Shown in pieces: positions 13,896-21,017 of a DNA stretch of 23,668 bases. The stretch comes from Treponema sp. (GTDB lineage: Bacteria; Spirochaetota; Spirochaetia; Treponematales; Breznakiellaceae). Each line of letters starts with the position of its first letter. Positions within the stretch are counted from its first letter, which is position 1. Made by a program: the position numbers and the translations under genes. Location: contig JAITES010000241.1 of NCBI GenBank assembly GCA_031281925.1, positions 1-23,668 of the forward strand. Direction: 5' to 3'. The notes beneath the pieces were generated by a model. That model was not told where the DNA came from and ran no database searches. It saw only the letters and a list, made by a program, of their open reading frames with translations.

Positions 13896-15878
13896 ATGGT
13901 ACAAACGATCCACCCTTCAGTTTTGACTGAACTCAGAAAGACAGGCCGGGAAGCGCCTCTAGGGCCCGGGGTCTACCTCTGGAAGGATGAGGACGGGAAG
14001 ATCATCTACGTGGGCAAGGCCCGGTCTCTGCGCAGCAGGCTCTCTTCCTATTTTTCCGGTGAAAAGGATATCAAGACCGCTACCCTGATCCGCCATGCCA
14101 GAACCATTGAAACGATCATCACCAATACCGAATACGAAGCCCTGCTGCTGGAAAACACCCTGATCAAACAGCACTCCCCGCGCTACAACATCAACCTCAA
14201 GGACGGCAAGAGTTACCCGGTAATCCGCATTACCAGTGAGGATTATCCCAGGATCTTCCGAACCCGGCATATCGTGGAAGACGGCAGTCGCTACTACGGC
14301 CCCTTCCCCAATGTGCAGGCGGTGGATACCATGCTGGATCTTGTGGAGCGGCTCTTCCCCCTGCGCAAATGCCGGTCTTCATGGAAGAGTAAAAGCGGGG
14401 CCTTAAAAAAAAGGCAGGAACCCTGCATGTACTACCACATTGGCCGCTGCCTCGCTCCCTGCTGCGGCAGAATTACTGCGGAAGAGTACCAGGGCCATGT
14501 AAAGCGGGTTGAACAGCTTCTGACAGGGGATACCGAAACGCTGCTTGCCGATCTGAAGGAAAAGATGCGGCAGGCGGCAGGAGAACTTAAGTTTGAGCGG
14601 GCGGCCCAGCTCCGCAATGCCATCCGCGCCATAGAGGATCTTTCCGGGGGAGAAAGCTCCGTGGTAGACTTCGACCCCGAAGGCAGAGACTATATCGCGT
14701 GGGCCGCGGAGGGGCTCTTTACCAGCTTTACGGTATTCTCCCTGCGGAGCGGCAAGATGACAGGCCGGGATCTATACCGCACAAAATCCGCCGCGGAAGA
14801 AAATGAATCGCTGGAAAATTTTATCACCGCCTATTATAATCCCTCGCGGCTGCCGCCCGGGAAAATTTACCTTCAGGCTTCCGTATTAAGTCCGCAGTCT
14901 TCACTCCCCTCCTGGTTTCAGAATCAGTTCGGCTATGAACCTAATCTGCTGCCGCCCGCGGACAGGCACCATGAAGCTGTAATGGCAATGGCGCATCAAA
15001 ATGCCGAGGAGGATCTCCGCAGGCGGATGAAGGAACGGGGGGCGGGGCCCGCGCTGGATGAACTTCAACAGGCGCTGCAGCTTGAAAACCGGCCTGAAAA
15101 AATCGAAGGCTTCGATATTGCCCAACTGGACGGCAAGCATCCTGTAGCGTCTCTCATCTCATTCAAGGACGGAATTCCCGACAAGAAGAATTACCGTTAC
15201 TTCAAGCTCCGTACCGTGGTAGGAATCGTGGACGACTTTGCCGCCATGAGGGAAGCCGTGCATCGCCGCTATTCCAGGCTTATCCGGGAGGGTAAGGAAC
15301 TGCCCGATCTGGTGCTTATCGACGGCGGCATAGGGCAGGTAAACGCCGCCAAAGGAGTGATGGATGAATTGGGCATGGACAGTGATGTCGCAGGCCTTGC
15401 CAAACGGGAAGAGGAACTCTGGCTTCCCGGCGCAAAGGAACCGGTTATTCTTTCCCGCCGTTCGGAGGCCCTGAAAATTCTTCAGCATGTCCGGGATGAA
15501 ACCCACCGTTTTGCCACAGGGCTTAACCAGCGTCTCCGCTCGGGGGATCTTTTCTTCCCCGTGCTGGAATCGGTGGAGGGTATCGGGCCAAAGCGGGCCG
15601 CCGCAATCATGAAGGCTTTTGGCAGCGTTACTGCCATTGCAGCGGCGGAAGCAGGGAACATTGCGGAACGCTGCAGGATAAGCGCAGACGCCGCCAAAGC
15701 GGTACGGGCAGCGGCAAAACTGGCCCTTGAAGATCAGGAGAAGGCCAGGGAGAAACTCGCCGGAGGCCCTGCACGCAGGGGCCGGCAGGGAGGCGTACAG
15801 AAACCTCTTTCTTCAGGCGGCGCCGAAGAACTGGCGGCTCTGGCTGCGGAAGAAAAGCCTGAATACTCCACCGGCTGA
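13896..15878 (+). CDS. uvrC: Excinuclease ABC subunit C
   Basis: Nucleotide-excision-repair endonuclease that makes the 3' and 5' incisions once UvrAB has marked a lesion. All family parts are visible: a GIY-YIG nuclease domain near residues 22-100 (GPGVYLWKDEDGKIIYVGKA, SRLSSYF), a cysteine-rich stretch with CMYYHIGRCLAPCCG, a UVR motif (KFERAAQLRNAIRAIEDL), an RNase H-like nuclease (FDIAQLDG, LVLIDGGIGQVNAA, RDETHRFA), and a helix-hairpin-helix (VEGIGPKRAAAIMKAFGS). At 660 residues it is slightly longer than many homologues because of a basic, low-complexity tail after residue 615. ATG 13896 has no clear Shine-Dalgarno. It is divergent from the RACE gene and convergent with the response regulator, and functionally unrelated to either. 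Confidence 0.96.
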   Translation: MVQTIHPSVLTELRKTGREAPLGPGVYLWKDEDGKIIYVGKARSLRSRLSSYFSGEKDIKTATLIRHARTIETIITNTEYEALLLENTLIKQHSPRYNINLKDGKSYPVIRITSEDYPRIFRTRHIVEDGSRYYGPFPNVQAVDTMLDLVERLFPLRKCRSSWKSKSGALKKRQEPCMYYHIGRCLAPCCGRITAEEYQGHVKRVEQLLTGDTETLLADLKEKMRQAAGELKFERAAQLRNAIRAIEDLSGGESSVVDFDPEGRDYIAWAAEGLFTSFTVFSLRSGKMTGRDLYRTKSAAEENESLENFITAYYNPSRLPPGKIYLQASVLSPQSSLPSWFQNQFGYEPNLLPPADRHHEAVMAMAHQNAEEDLRRRMKERGAGPALDELQQALQLENRPEKIEGFDIAQLDGKHPVASLISFKDGIPDKKNYRYFKLRTVVGIVDDFAAMREAVHRRYSRLIREGKELPDLVLIDGGIGQVNAAKGVMDELGMDSDVAGLAKREEELWLPGAKEPVILSRRSEALKILQHVRDETHRFATGLNQRLRSGDLFFPVLESVEGIGPKRAAAIMKAFGSVTAIAAAEAGNIAERCRISADAAKAVRAAAKLALEDQEKAREKLAGGPARRGRQGGVQKPLSSGGAEELAALAAEEKPEYSTG

Positions 15879-15887
15879 GGGGATTTC

Positions 15888-16283
15888 CTAAAGATCCGCC
15901 AGTATGCTTTTGACCGGGTTGGTCAGGGCATCGTTGATTTTCCGGAGCAGCAGCTGCGCATCAATGGGCTTGGATACCAGGTCCTCGGCGCCGCATGATT
16001 TGGCGTGTGTTCTAAACTCGTCCTCCGCATGGCTGGACACAATGAGCACCGGAATCTTCATGCATTTGGGATTTTTCCTGATCTCGTGGAGGAATTCAAA
16101 ACCGGACATGCCGGGCATCTCAATGTCAAGCAGGATCAGGTCCGCCTTTTCGGTTTTCAGGATATTCATAGCCATTGGAGCGGATTTGGAGATTAATACA
16201 TCGTATTGATCCTTAAGGATCGACCTTATAACCGCCAAAATGGAGGGATTATCATCCACGGCAAGTATAACTTTATTACCCAT
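15888..16283 (-). CDS. Single-domain response regulator (CheY-like receiver)
   Basis: A 131-residue stand-alone receiver domain. The acidic pocket is D10 and D11, the phosphoacceptor D53 (LILLDIEMPGMSG), the switch residue is in IVSSH (S83/S84), and the conserved lysine is K105 (LVSKPID). There is no output domain, so it acts by protein-protein contact (motility, phosphorelay or kinase control). No partner kinase lies nearby. It ends 9 bp from the convergent uvrC stop, leaving no room for a terminator. ATG 16283 has no Shine-Dalgarno, and the -10 box sits 7 nt upstream, so the mRNA is probably leaderless. Confidence 0.9.
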   Translation of the reverse strand: MGNKVILAVDDNPSILAVIRSILKDQYDVLISKSAPMAMNILKTEKADLILLDIEMPGMSGFEFLHEIRKNPKCMKIPVLIVSSHAEDEFRTHAKSCGAEDLVSKPIDAQLLLRKINDALTNPVKSILADL

Positions 16284-16290
16284 GGATACT

Positions 16291-16320
16291 ATAATAATAC
16301 ATTATCCGGGGTACTGTCAA
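16291..16320 (-). promoter_or_regulatory. Promoter of the response regulator; leaderless start predicted
   Basis: On the minus strand TTGACA (16320-16315), an 18-bp spacer and TATTAT (16296-16291). Only 7 nt separate the -10 box from ATG 16283, which puts the transcription start on or next to the A of the start codon. Confidence 0.6.
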
Positions 16321-16353
16321 ATAACCTTGCTGGGTTCGGGTATTTTTTCCTGC

Positions 16354-16382
16354 TTGCAAAGTCTGAAAACTCAGGTTATACT
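16354..16382 (+). promoter_or_regulatory. Promoter of the ABC exporter leader
   Basis: TTGCAA at 16354-16359, a 17-bp spacer and TATACT at 16377-16382 (5/6). The predicted start near 16389 would place the whole structured repeat, the 17-codon ORF and a GC-rich hairpin in a 5' leader of about 230 nt ahead of the exporter gene. Confidence 0.5.
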
Positions 16383-16388
16383 TTCCGG

Positions 16389-16459
16389 AGTAAGGAAACA
16401 TTATTAACACTTCGTGTTAATTTTCGATTTACATAAGCGGCGAGACCGCCGCTTTTTAT
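16389..16459 (+). repeat. Third copy of the 66-bp structured repeat
   Basis: Same order as at 6117-6248: ATTAACAC-TTC-GTGTTAAT, then TTTTCGATTTACAT, then AAGCGGCG-AGAC-CGCCGCTT and T5, followed by ATAGGAG and a start codon. Both stems are unchanged while the linkers and the second loop (ATGC to AGAC) vary, so the structure is what is kept. It lies 10 kb from the tandem copies and again directly upstream of a ribosome binding site. Confidence 0.75.
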
Positions 16460-16471
16460 AGGAGACATTAC

Positions 16472-16525
16472 ATGAAAGCATATTCATCCGTCAAATACCA
16501 GGCAAAGGACATCTCCCGGGTCTAA
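16472..16525 (+). CDS. Possible 17-residue leader peptide
   Basis: ATG 16472 is preceded by AGGAG at 16460-16464 with a 7-nt spacer, and the frame ends at TAA 16523-16525 (MKAYSSVKYQAKDISRV). It sits between the third structured repeat and a hairpin in front of the ABC exporter. It could be a regulatory leader peptide, the remnant start of a lost gene, or chance. No family is recognised. Confidence 0.3.
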   Translation: MKAYSSVKYQAKDISRV

Positions 16526-16538
16526 TCCTTAAAACGCT

Positions 16539-16560
16539 TTTCCCCGGCCTTCCGGGGAAA
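16539..16560 (+). promoter_or_regulatory. GC-rich hairpin in the exporter leader
   Basis: TTTCCCCGG (16539-16547), loop CCTT, and CCGGGGAAA (16552-16560): a perfect 9-bp stem with no T-run after it. It lies 14 nt after the leader ORF stop and about 60 nt before the exporter start, so it may modulate ribosome or polymerase progress, or protect the mRNA. Confidence 0.45.
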
Positions 16561-16621
16561 CAGTACATAGATTGCCGGTGTGGATGCCTGCCTCAAAAAC
16601 CACACATTCAAGAGGTTATCT

Positions 16622-18334
16622 ATGTCTTCTTCAAAAAAGCGTATCGCAAAATTCTTTTCGTATTATAAACCCTACCGTCTTCTCTTTTGCATGGTCATGC
16701 TCTGTTCCGTTGCGGCCTCCGCGGCGGCCCTCATCCTGCCGCTCTGTATAAGGGCGCTCACCAGGGATGTAATGACCCATGCGGATTTAAGTCTACCGGG
16801 TATTACGGGAATCGCCGTACATTACGGCCTTGCCATGCTTGGCCTCATCATCGTACAAAGCGCCTGTTCCCTGTTTCAGGATCAGATGGGCCACATAATG
16901 GGAGCCCGGATGGAAAGGGATATGCGCAACGATCTCTTTGCCCACTACCAGAGGCTCCCCTTCAGTTTCTTTGACCGGGAAAAAACCGGAGAAGTCATCT
17001 CCCGTATCACCACCGATCTTCTCAACCTGGCGGAGCTCTGCCACCACGGCCCGGAGGATCTGGTCATCTACTTCGCAAGTTTCGTCGGGGCGCTTGTGAT
17101 ACTGTTCCATATCAATGCAAGGCTGGCGCTGGCAAGCTGCGTCTTCCTTCCGGTAATGGCGATCTATTCACTGTTCTTTGCGGGAAAGCTGAACAGGGCC
17201 TACCGTAAAAATTATGAAAGAATCGGAGAAGTGAATTCCCGGATCGAGGACAGCATCGGCGGAATCAGAACCGTAAAATCCTTCGGAAACGAAGAACTGG
17301 AAATACGGAAATTCCGCATGGTGAATGAGGAATACTACCGGAGCCGTTCGTCCATCTACAGACACGAATCGTGGTATTTTACGGTACTCAGCACCTTCCT
17401 TGTGCAGCTCGTCACCGTTTCCGCGGTATTCTTCGGAGCCCTCATGCTCTCCGGCCAAAAACTTACCGCACCGGATCTGCTTTCCTTCCTTCTCTACGTC
17501 GGCTATCTTACTTCTCCCATACCGCAATTTTCCAGGATCATGTCCCAGTATCAGGACGGCCTTGCCGGTTTCAGCCGTCTGGCCGATATTCTGGAGACCG
17601 GCGCCGAAAGAGAGGAAACCGGCGTTTCTGTTGACAGAGATTCTGCCGTGGAAGAGACAAAACTGCCGGAAAAGATTAGGGGGGAAATAGAATTCCGTGA
17701 TGTTTCCTTTATCTACGGCGGAAAGGAGGAACATGTGTTCAAAAACATTTCTTTTGTCATAAAAAACGGTGAATACGTGGCCCTTACGGGGGCATCCGGC
17801 ATAGGAAAAACCACCCTCTGCTCCCTCATCCCGCGTTTCTACGAGGCTTCCGCCGGAAAGATCACGATTGACGGTATCGACATAAAAACTGTTGACATCG
17901 AAGATTTAAGGAGGCGCATCGGAGTTGTTCAGCAGGATTGCTACATATTTTCCGGGACGGTACGGGAAAATATAGCCTACGGCAAACCCGGCGCTTCGGC
18001 GGAAGAAATTACGGCGGCCGCGGAAAGGGCCAGCGCCCACGGATTTATCAGCTCTCTTGAGCGGGGCTACGACACGGATCTGGGCGTCAGGGGGGCACGG
18101 CTTTCGGGAGGCCAGAAGCAGCGCCTGTGCATCGCCAGGGTATTCCTGAAGAACCCGCCCATACTGATCTTTGATGAAGCCACCAGCGCTCTTGACATTG
18201 AAACCGAGGCAGCGATACAGGAGGGTCTGCGGGATCTTTCGGTAAACCGCACAACCATTGTCATTGCCCACAGACTTTCAACGCTTCAGCACGCCGGCCG
18301 GGTACTGACACTGGACGAAAACGGCATCGGGTAA
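16622..18334 (+). CDS. ABC exporter, fused membrane and ATPase domains
   Basis: A half-transporter of about 570 residues (MsbA/LmrA/MdlB-like). An upstream in-frame ATG at 16580 has no ribosome binding site; ATG 16622, with AGAGG 7 nt before it, gives MSSSKKRIAKFFSYYKPYR, the usual exporter N-terminus. The type-1 exporter membrane domain covers residues about 15-310, with coupling-helix motifs FFDREKTGEVISRITTD and ERIGEVNSRIEDSIGGIRTV. The nucleotide-binding domain has Walker A GASGIGKTT (390-398), Q-loop VVQQD, signature LSGGQKQR (494-501), Walker B ILIFDE (514-519), D-loop SALD and the switch His in IAHRLS. It works as a homodimer, or with a partner not in the window, exporting lipids, drugs or peptides. 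The substrate is unknown. It ends at a bidirectional terminator. Confidence 0.94.
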   Translation: MSSSKKRIAKFFSYYKPYRLLFCMVMLCSVAASAAALILPLCIRALTRDVMTHADLSLPGITGIAVHYGLAMLGLIIVQSACSLFQDQMGHIMGARMERDMRNDLFAHYQRLPFSFFDREKTGEVISRITTDLLNLAELCHHGPEDLVIYFASFVGALVILFHINARLALASCVFLPVMAIYSLFFAGKLNRAYRKNYERIGEVNSRIEDSIGGIRTVKSFGNEELEIRKFRMVNEEYYRSRSSIYRHESWYFTVLSTFLVQLVTVSAVFFGALMLSGQKLTAPDLLSFLLYVGYLTSPIPQFSRIMSQYQDGLAGFSRLADILETGAEREETGVSVDRDSAVEETKLPEKIRGEIEFRDVSFIYGGKEEHVFKNISFVIKNGEYVALTGASGIGKTTLCSLIPRFYEASAGKITIDGIDIKTVDIEDLRRRIGVVQQDCYIFSGTVRENIAYGKPGASAEEITAAAERASAHGFISSLERGYDTDLGVRGARLSGGQKQRLCIARVFLKNPPILIFDEATSALDIETEAAIQEGLRDLSVNRTTIVIAHRLSTLQHAGRVLTLDENGIG

Positions 18335-18340
18335 AAGATG

Positions 18341-18375
18341 CGGGGGTGAAGTGTGAGGTCCGCCCTTCACCCCCG
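18341..18375. terminator. Bidirectional terminator between the ABC exporter and hpf
   Basis: CGGGGGTGAAG (18341-18351) pairs with CTTCACCCCCG (18365-18375), an 11-bp perfect stem with a 13-nt loop. It is flanked by TATTTATAT on the plus side and by CTTTTAC on the minus side. It lies between two convergent genes and can serve both. Confidence 0.75.
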
Positions 18376-18383
18376 TATTTATA

Positions 18384-18674
18384 TTAACGTTTCGCTTTTA
18401 CTTTTTCTTTTTCTTTGGTTATCTTTAGTTCAAGTTTGTCCATCATTTTATCAACGGCAGGGTTAAGATCAAAGGCACGTTCCTTTACATGAATCGATAC
18501 GCCCCAGCGGAAATTTACGGTTGCCTCGGCTTCAAAATCCTTGTCCTTGGTAACTGTGACCAAAAGATCTATGATCATGTTTTCCGCATTATGAATCCGG
18601 GCTATCTTTTTATCGATATACTCCCGTCCGTCATCCCTTAAATTGAAATGTACCGATTTGACGTCGATGTTCAT
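18384..18674 (-). CDS. hpf: Ribosome hibernation promoting factor, short form
   Basis: A 96-residue HPF/YfiA-family protein that binds the 30S decoding region in slow growth and silences ribosomes. The frame is open up to 18719, but ATG 18674 has AGGGGG 5 nt before it and gives MNIDVKSVHFNLRDDGREYI, the family's first beta strand and helix. Typical blocks follow: KKIARIHNAENMIIDLLVTV, KDFEAEATVNFRWG, HVKERAFDLNPAVDKMMDKL and a basic tail KEKEKVKAKR. The short length lacks the C-terminal dimerisation domain of long HPF. It follows rpoN by 54 bp, an arrangement also known from proteobacteria. Confidence 0.9.
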   Translation of the reverse strand: MNIDVKSVHFNLRDDGREYIDKKIARIHNAENMIIDLLVTVTKDKDFEAEATVNFRWGVSIHVKERAFDLNPAVDKMMDKLELKITKEKEKVKAKR

Positions 18675-18728
18675 AAACGCCCCCTTGTATTTTTTTAGTC
18701 CGTCATACGACAGACCCAAGATCCAAAA

Positions 18729-20102
18729 CTATCTCCGGTAGGAAGACTCAAGTCCCAGTTCCTTCCGGTATTTGGCAACAGTTCTGCGGGCCAGGCTTAT
18801 TCCCCGTTTTGCCAGAATCCCCGCAATCTCCTGATCGGAACTTCCCCGCTGGCCCTGCGATAAAATTTCCCTGATAATCTCCTTTACTCCCTCCTTGGAA
18901 TACTGCGAACCGGAGGAACCCGTCCCGCTTATGGAATTGGTAAAGAAATAGCGCAGTTCAAAGATCCCCCACTCGGTCTGCATGTACTTGCCGTTGGCCG
19001 CCCTGGAAATGGTAGACTCGTTGAGGCCCAGCTCCTCGGCAATGTCCTTGAGGGTGAGGGGGGAAAGGTACTTGGGGCCCGAGGAAAAAAAAGACCTCTG
19101 AAATTCCACAATGGCCCGGCTTACCCTGAGCAGGGTATGGTTGCGGCGGTTAATGGAAGAGATAAACCAGCGGGCTTCCTTGAGATTCTCCCTGACAAAA
19201 TCCCTGGCTTCCATGCCGGTGCTTTTTTCTCCGTTCAGCTTCATAAAAAAAGGCGAGAGGCCGAGTACGGGGATCTCTTCATCGTTGAGGATGATCACAA
19301 ACTCACCCTCCTTGCGGATTACCTGTACATCGGGAACCACATAGCGTATTTCGGCGGCCGCGTACTGTCTTCCCGGAAAGGGGGAAAGTTCCCTGAGCAG
19401 TTCATAGCAATGTTCAACTTCCTCTACCGGGGCTCCCAGCTTCTTTGCAAGTTCGGCATACTTGCCCCTCTCAAGCAGATCGAGGTGATCCACCGCGGAT
19501 ATCATACAGGACGGCGCGCCGGGAAGCTGAGATATCTGCACTTTAAGGGATTCCAGGTAGCCTGAGGTGCAGGAACCTGCCGGTTCCAGAGCCTGCACGA
19601 GCCTGAGGGCTTCAGGAAGCCTCCGGGGCCAACCGGGCGGAGAGTCCTGTTCAAAAATCGACTCGGGGGGCTGCTTGTGGAAACCGTCATCATCCAGATT
19701 GCGGATAAGCCCTTCGCAGATACGGCGGAGATCCTCGTCTATGGGCTGCAACTGGAGCTGCCTGAGCAGATGCTCCTGAAGAGTCTCTTCCCGGCTCAAA
19801 ACCCCTTCGATAAAGTTACGATGCTCATCCGATTCAGCCGGGCCGCTTCCCCGTTGTACAAAACCGGGATCGGAACTGGTTTCAAACCAGGCGTCTTCTT
19901 CCTTCCGCCGTCCCTCCGCGGCATCCAAAGAGAGCACCGCGGGGTCTTCCAGCACCTCCAGGGCAGGGTTCTGATCCAGCATCTCTTCGATTTTTTCCCG
20001 CAGTTCCACAATGGGCAGGGCCATAAGCTCCACCGACTGGATTTGCTGCTGTGCCAGGACTAACCGCTGTTCCTGACTAAGGACTGGGCGCTGTAGCTGC
20101 AC
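18729..20102 (-). CDS. rpoN: RNA polymerase sigma-54 factor
   Basis: Sigma-54, needed for transcription from -24/-12 promoters with enhancer-binding proteins. Region I is the Gln- and Leu-rich N-terminus (QEQRLVLAQQQIQSVELMAL, then LDQNPALEVLED); an acidic region II follows; the core-binding domain has LLRQLQLQPIDEDLRRICEGLI and LEPAGSCTSGYLES. The HTH is at LTLKDIAEELGLNESTISRA, and the RpoN box reads ARRTVAKYRKELGL near the end. The frame is open from TTG 20108, but GTG 20102 has GGAG 9 nt upstream against only 3 nt for TTG, and gives MQLQRP. The length of about 457 residues is normal. It is followed by hpf. No enhancer-binding protein or clear -24/-12 site was found in the window. Confidence 0.95.
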   Translation of the reverse strand: MQLQRPVLSQEQRLVLAQQQIQSVELMALPIVELREKIEEMLDQNPALEVLEDPAVLSLDAAEGRRKEEDAWFETSSDPGFVQRGSGPAESDEHRNFIEGVLSREETLQEHLLRQLQLQPIDEDLRRICEGLIRNLDDDGFHKQPPESIFEQDSPPGWPRRLPEALRLVQALEPAGSCTSGYLESLKVQISQLPGAPSCMISAVDHLDLLERGKYAELAKKLGAPVEEVEHCYELLRELSPFPGRQYAAAEIRYVVPDVQVIRKEGEFVIILNDEEIPVLGLSPFFMKLNGEKSTGMEARDFVRENLKEARWFISSINRRNHTLLRVSRAIVEFQRSFFSSGPKYLSPLTLKDIAEELGLNESTISRAANGKYMQTEWGIFELRYFFTNSISGTGSSGSQYSKEGVKEIIREILSQGQRGSSDQEIAGILAKRGISLARRTVAKYRKELGLESSYRR

Positions 20103-20151
20103 GGGCAAAAACTCCGCAATTAGGATAAAGGGTCTTCAATTCCCATTTACC

Positions 20152-20179
20152 ATATTAAAGCATGAAGGCCCCTTGTCAA
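20152..20179 (-). promoter_or_regulatory. Candidate rpoN promoter
   Basis: On the minus strand TTGACA (20179-20174, perfect), a 16-bp spacer and TAATAT (20157-20152). It lies about 50 bp before the rpoN start and would drive rpoN-hpf. Confidence 0.5.
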
Positions 20180-20229
20180 GAATAATTGGTGTCTGTCTGT
20201 AATGTGTCTACATTATAGACAGATTCTAA

Positions 20230-20874
20230 TCAGCTGCGGCTTAGCCACTTGACCGCATTACGGATCAGCTGAGCCATACCAGGGTTGGCCGCCGCCTCTA
20301 TCGTGTGCCCCGGGGTGAGGGCGGCAGTCCTGCCCTTCCCTATCTCCTGACACCAGCCGGTGAGAATTCCGGGGTTCTTCTGCGAACCGCCGATCATGAA
20401 GGGGCTGATGTCCTTTACCCGGATCTCGCAGTGATAATGTTCATCGGGAGCGGTGAACGGTTCTACCCCTTCCACAATGGGGTGGCTGCCCTTAATCGGC
20501 ACATAGGTAACCGGAAGCTGCGGGGGATGATGCAGGAAAGTTCCCCCGGACATCCTGAACCACTTCTCTCCCGCGTCGTCAAGAACCGTACCGCAGTGAA
20601 TAAAGAGGGCCCCTCCCCCTCCGTTGACAAAATCCCATACAAATTTTTCCCTCTCGCCCGTGATCCACTTGAATTTGGAACCGTCGGGGAGTTCCTGGTT
20701 CTCGCCCTTCTGGGAGATAAAAACCGCCGCTTCGTCCGCAAGCCTTGACCAGGGAATCTCTTCCGGGTTTACCGTAGCAACAAAACCGTCCTTGCCGAGA
20801 GCGGCCTCCATTCCGGCCAGAATCACATCCCTGGGATGCCATTTGTCTTCCATGAGCATATAGATCTTCTTCAT
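20230..20874 (-). CDS. ThuA-like domain protein
   Basis: A 214-residue protein of the ThuA-like, glutamine-amidotransferase-like fold (trehalose-utilisation family). Family blocks are VWDFVNGGGGALFIHCGTV near residue 90 (the GGGL..HCG turn), FLHHPPQLPVTYV, GSHPIVEGVEPFTAPDEHYH (the HPI..G...F...DE.Y motif) and IGKGRTAALTPGHT (the GkGRv....GH motif). ThuA-like proteins occur in sugar-degradation loci and some act on keto-glycosides; the exact reaction here is unknown. GGAGG lies 6 nt before ATG 20874. The gene is monocistronic and divergent from the DUF1015 gene. A perfect cre-consensus operator overlaps its putative promoter, which supports a role in carbohydrate metabolism. Confidence 0.8.
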   Translation of the reverse strand: MKKIYMLMEDKWHPRDVILAGMEAALGKDGFVATVNPEEIPWSRLADEAAVFISQKGENQELPDGSKFKWITGEREKFVWDFVNGGGGALFIHCGTVLDDAGEKWFRMSGGTFLHHPPQLPVTYVPIKGSHPIVEGVEPFTAPDEHYHCEIRVKDISPFMIGGSQKNPGILTGWCQEIGKGRTAALTPGHTIEAAANPGMAQLIRNAVKWLSRS

Positions 20875-20923
20875 CGCAGTCCTCCGTTCTCTTTAATTCA
20901 GGATACTCCCGAATTACCGGACG

Positions 20924-20937
20924 TGCAAGCGTTTTCA
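20924..20937. promoter_or_regulatory. cre-like operator at the ThuA-like gene promoter
   Basis: Read on the minus strand, TGAAAACGCTTGCA fits TGWAARCGYTWNCW at all positions. It lies 50 bp before the ThuA-like ATG and covers both candidate -35 boxes for it (TTGAAA at 20938-20933 and TTGCAC at 20928-20923), so binding should repress. It is the second such site in the window after 10961-10974. Confidence 0.6.
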
Positions 20938-21017
20938 AAATACGTATCTCCGAAGGGACGCATCCGGCGCCCGCTTTTTGCCTTGTAGCGCCGTTTCTGT
21001 TCCGATATAGTTGAGCC

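Noticed and set aside
16530..16543. AAAACGCTTTT core resembling a LacI-family operator in the exporter leader
   Set aside because: It misses the outer TG and CA positions of the consensus and overlaps the arm of a hairpin that explains it better.
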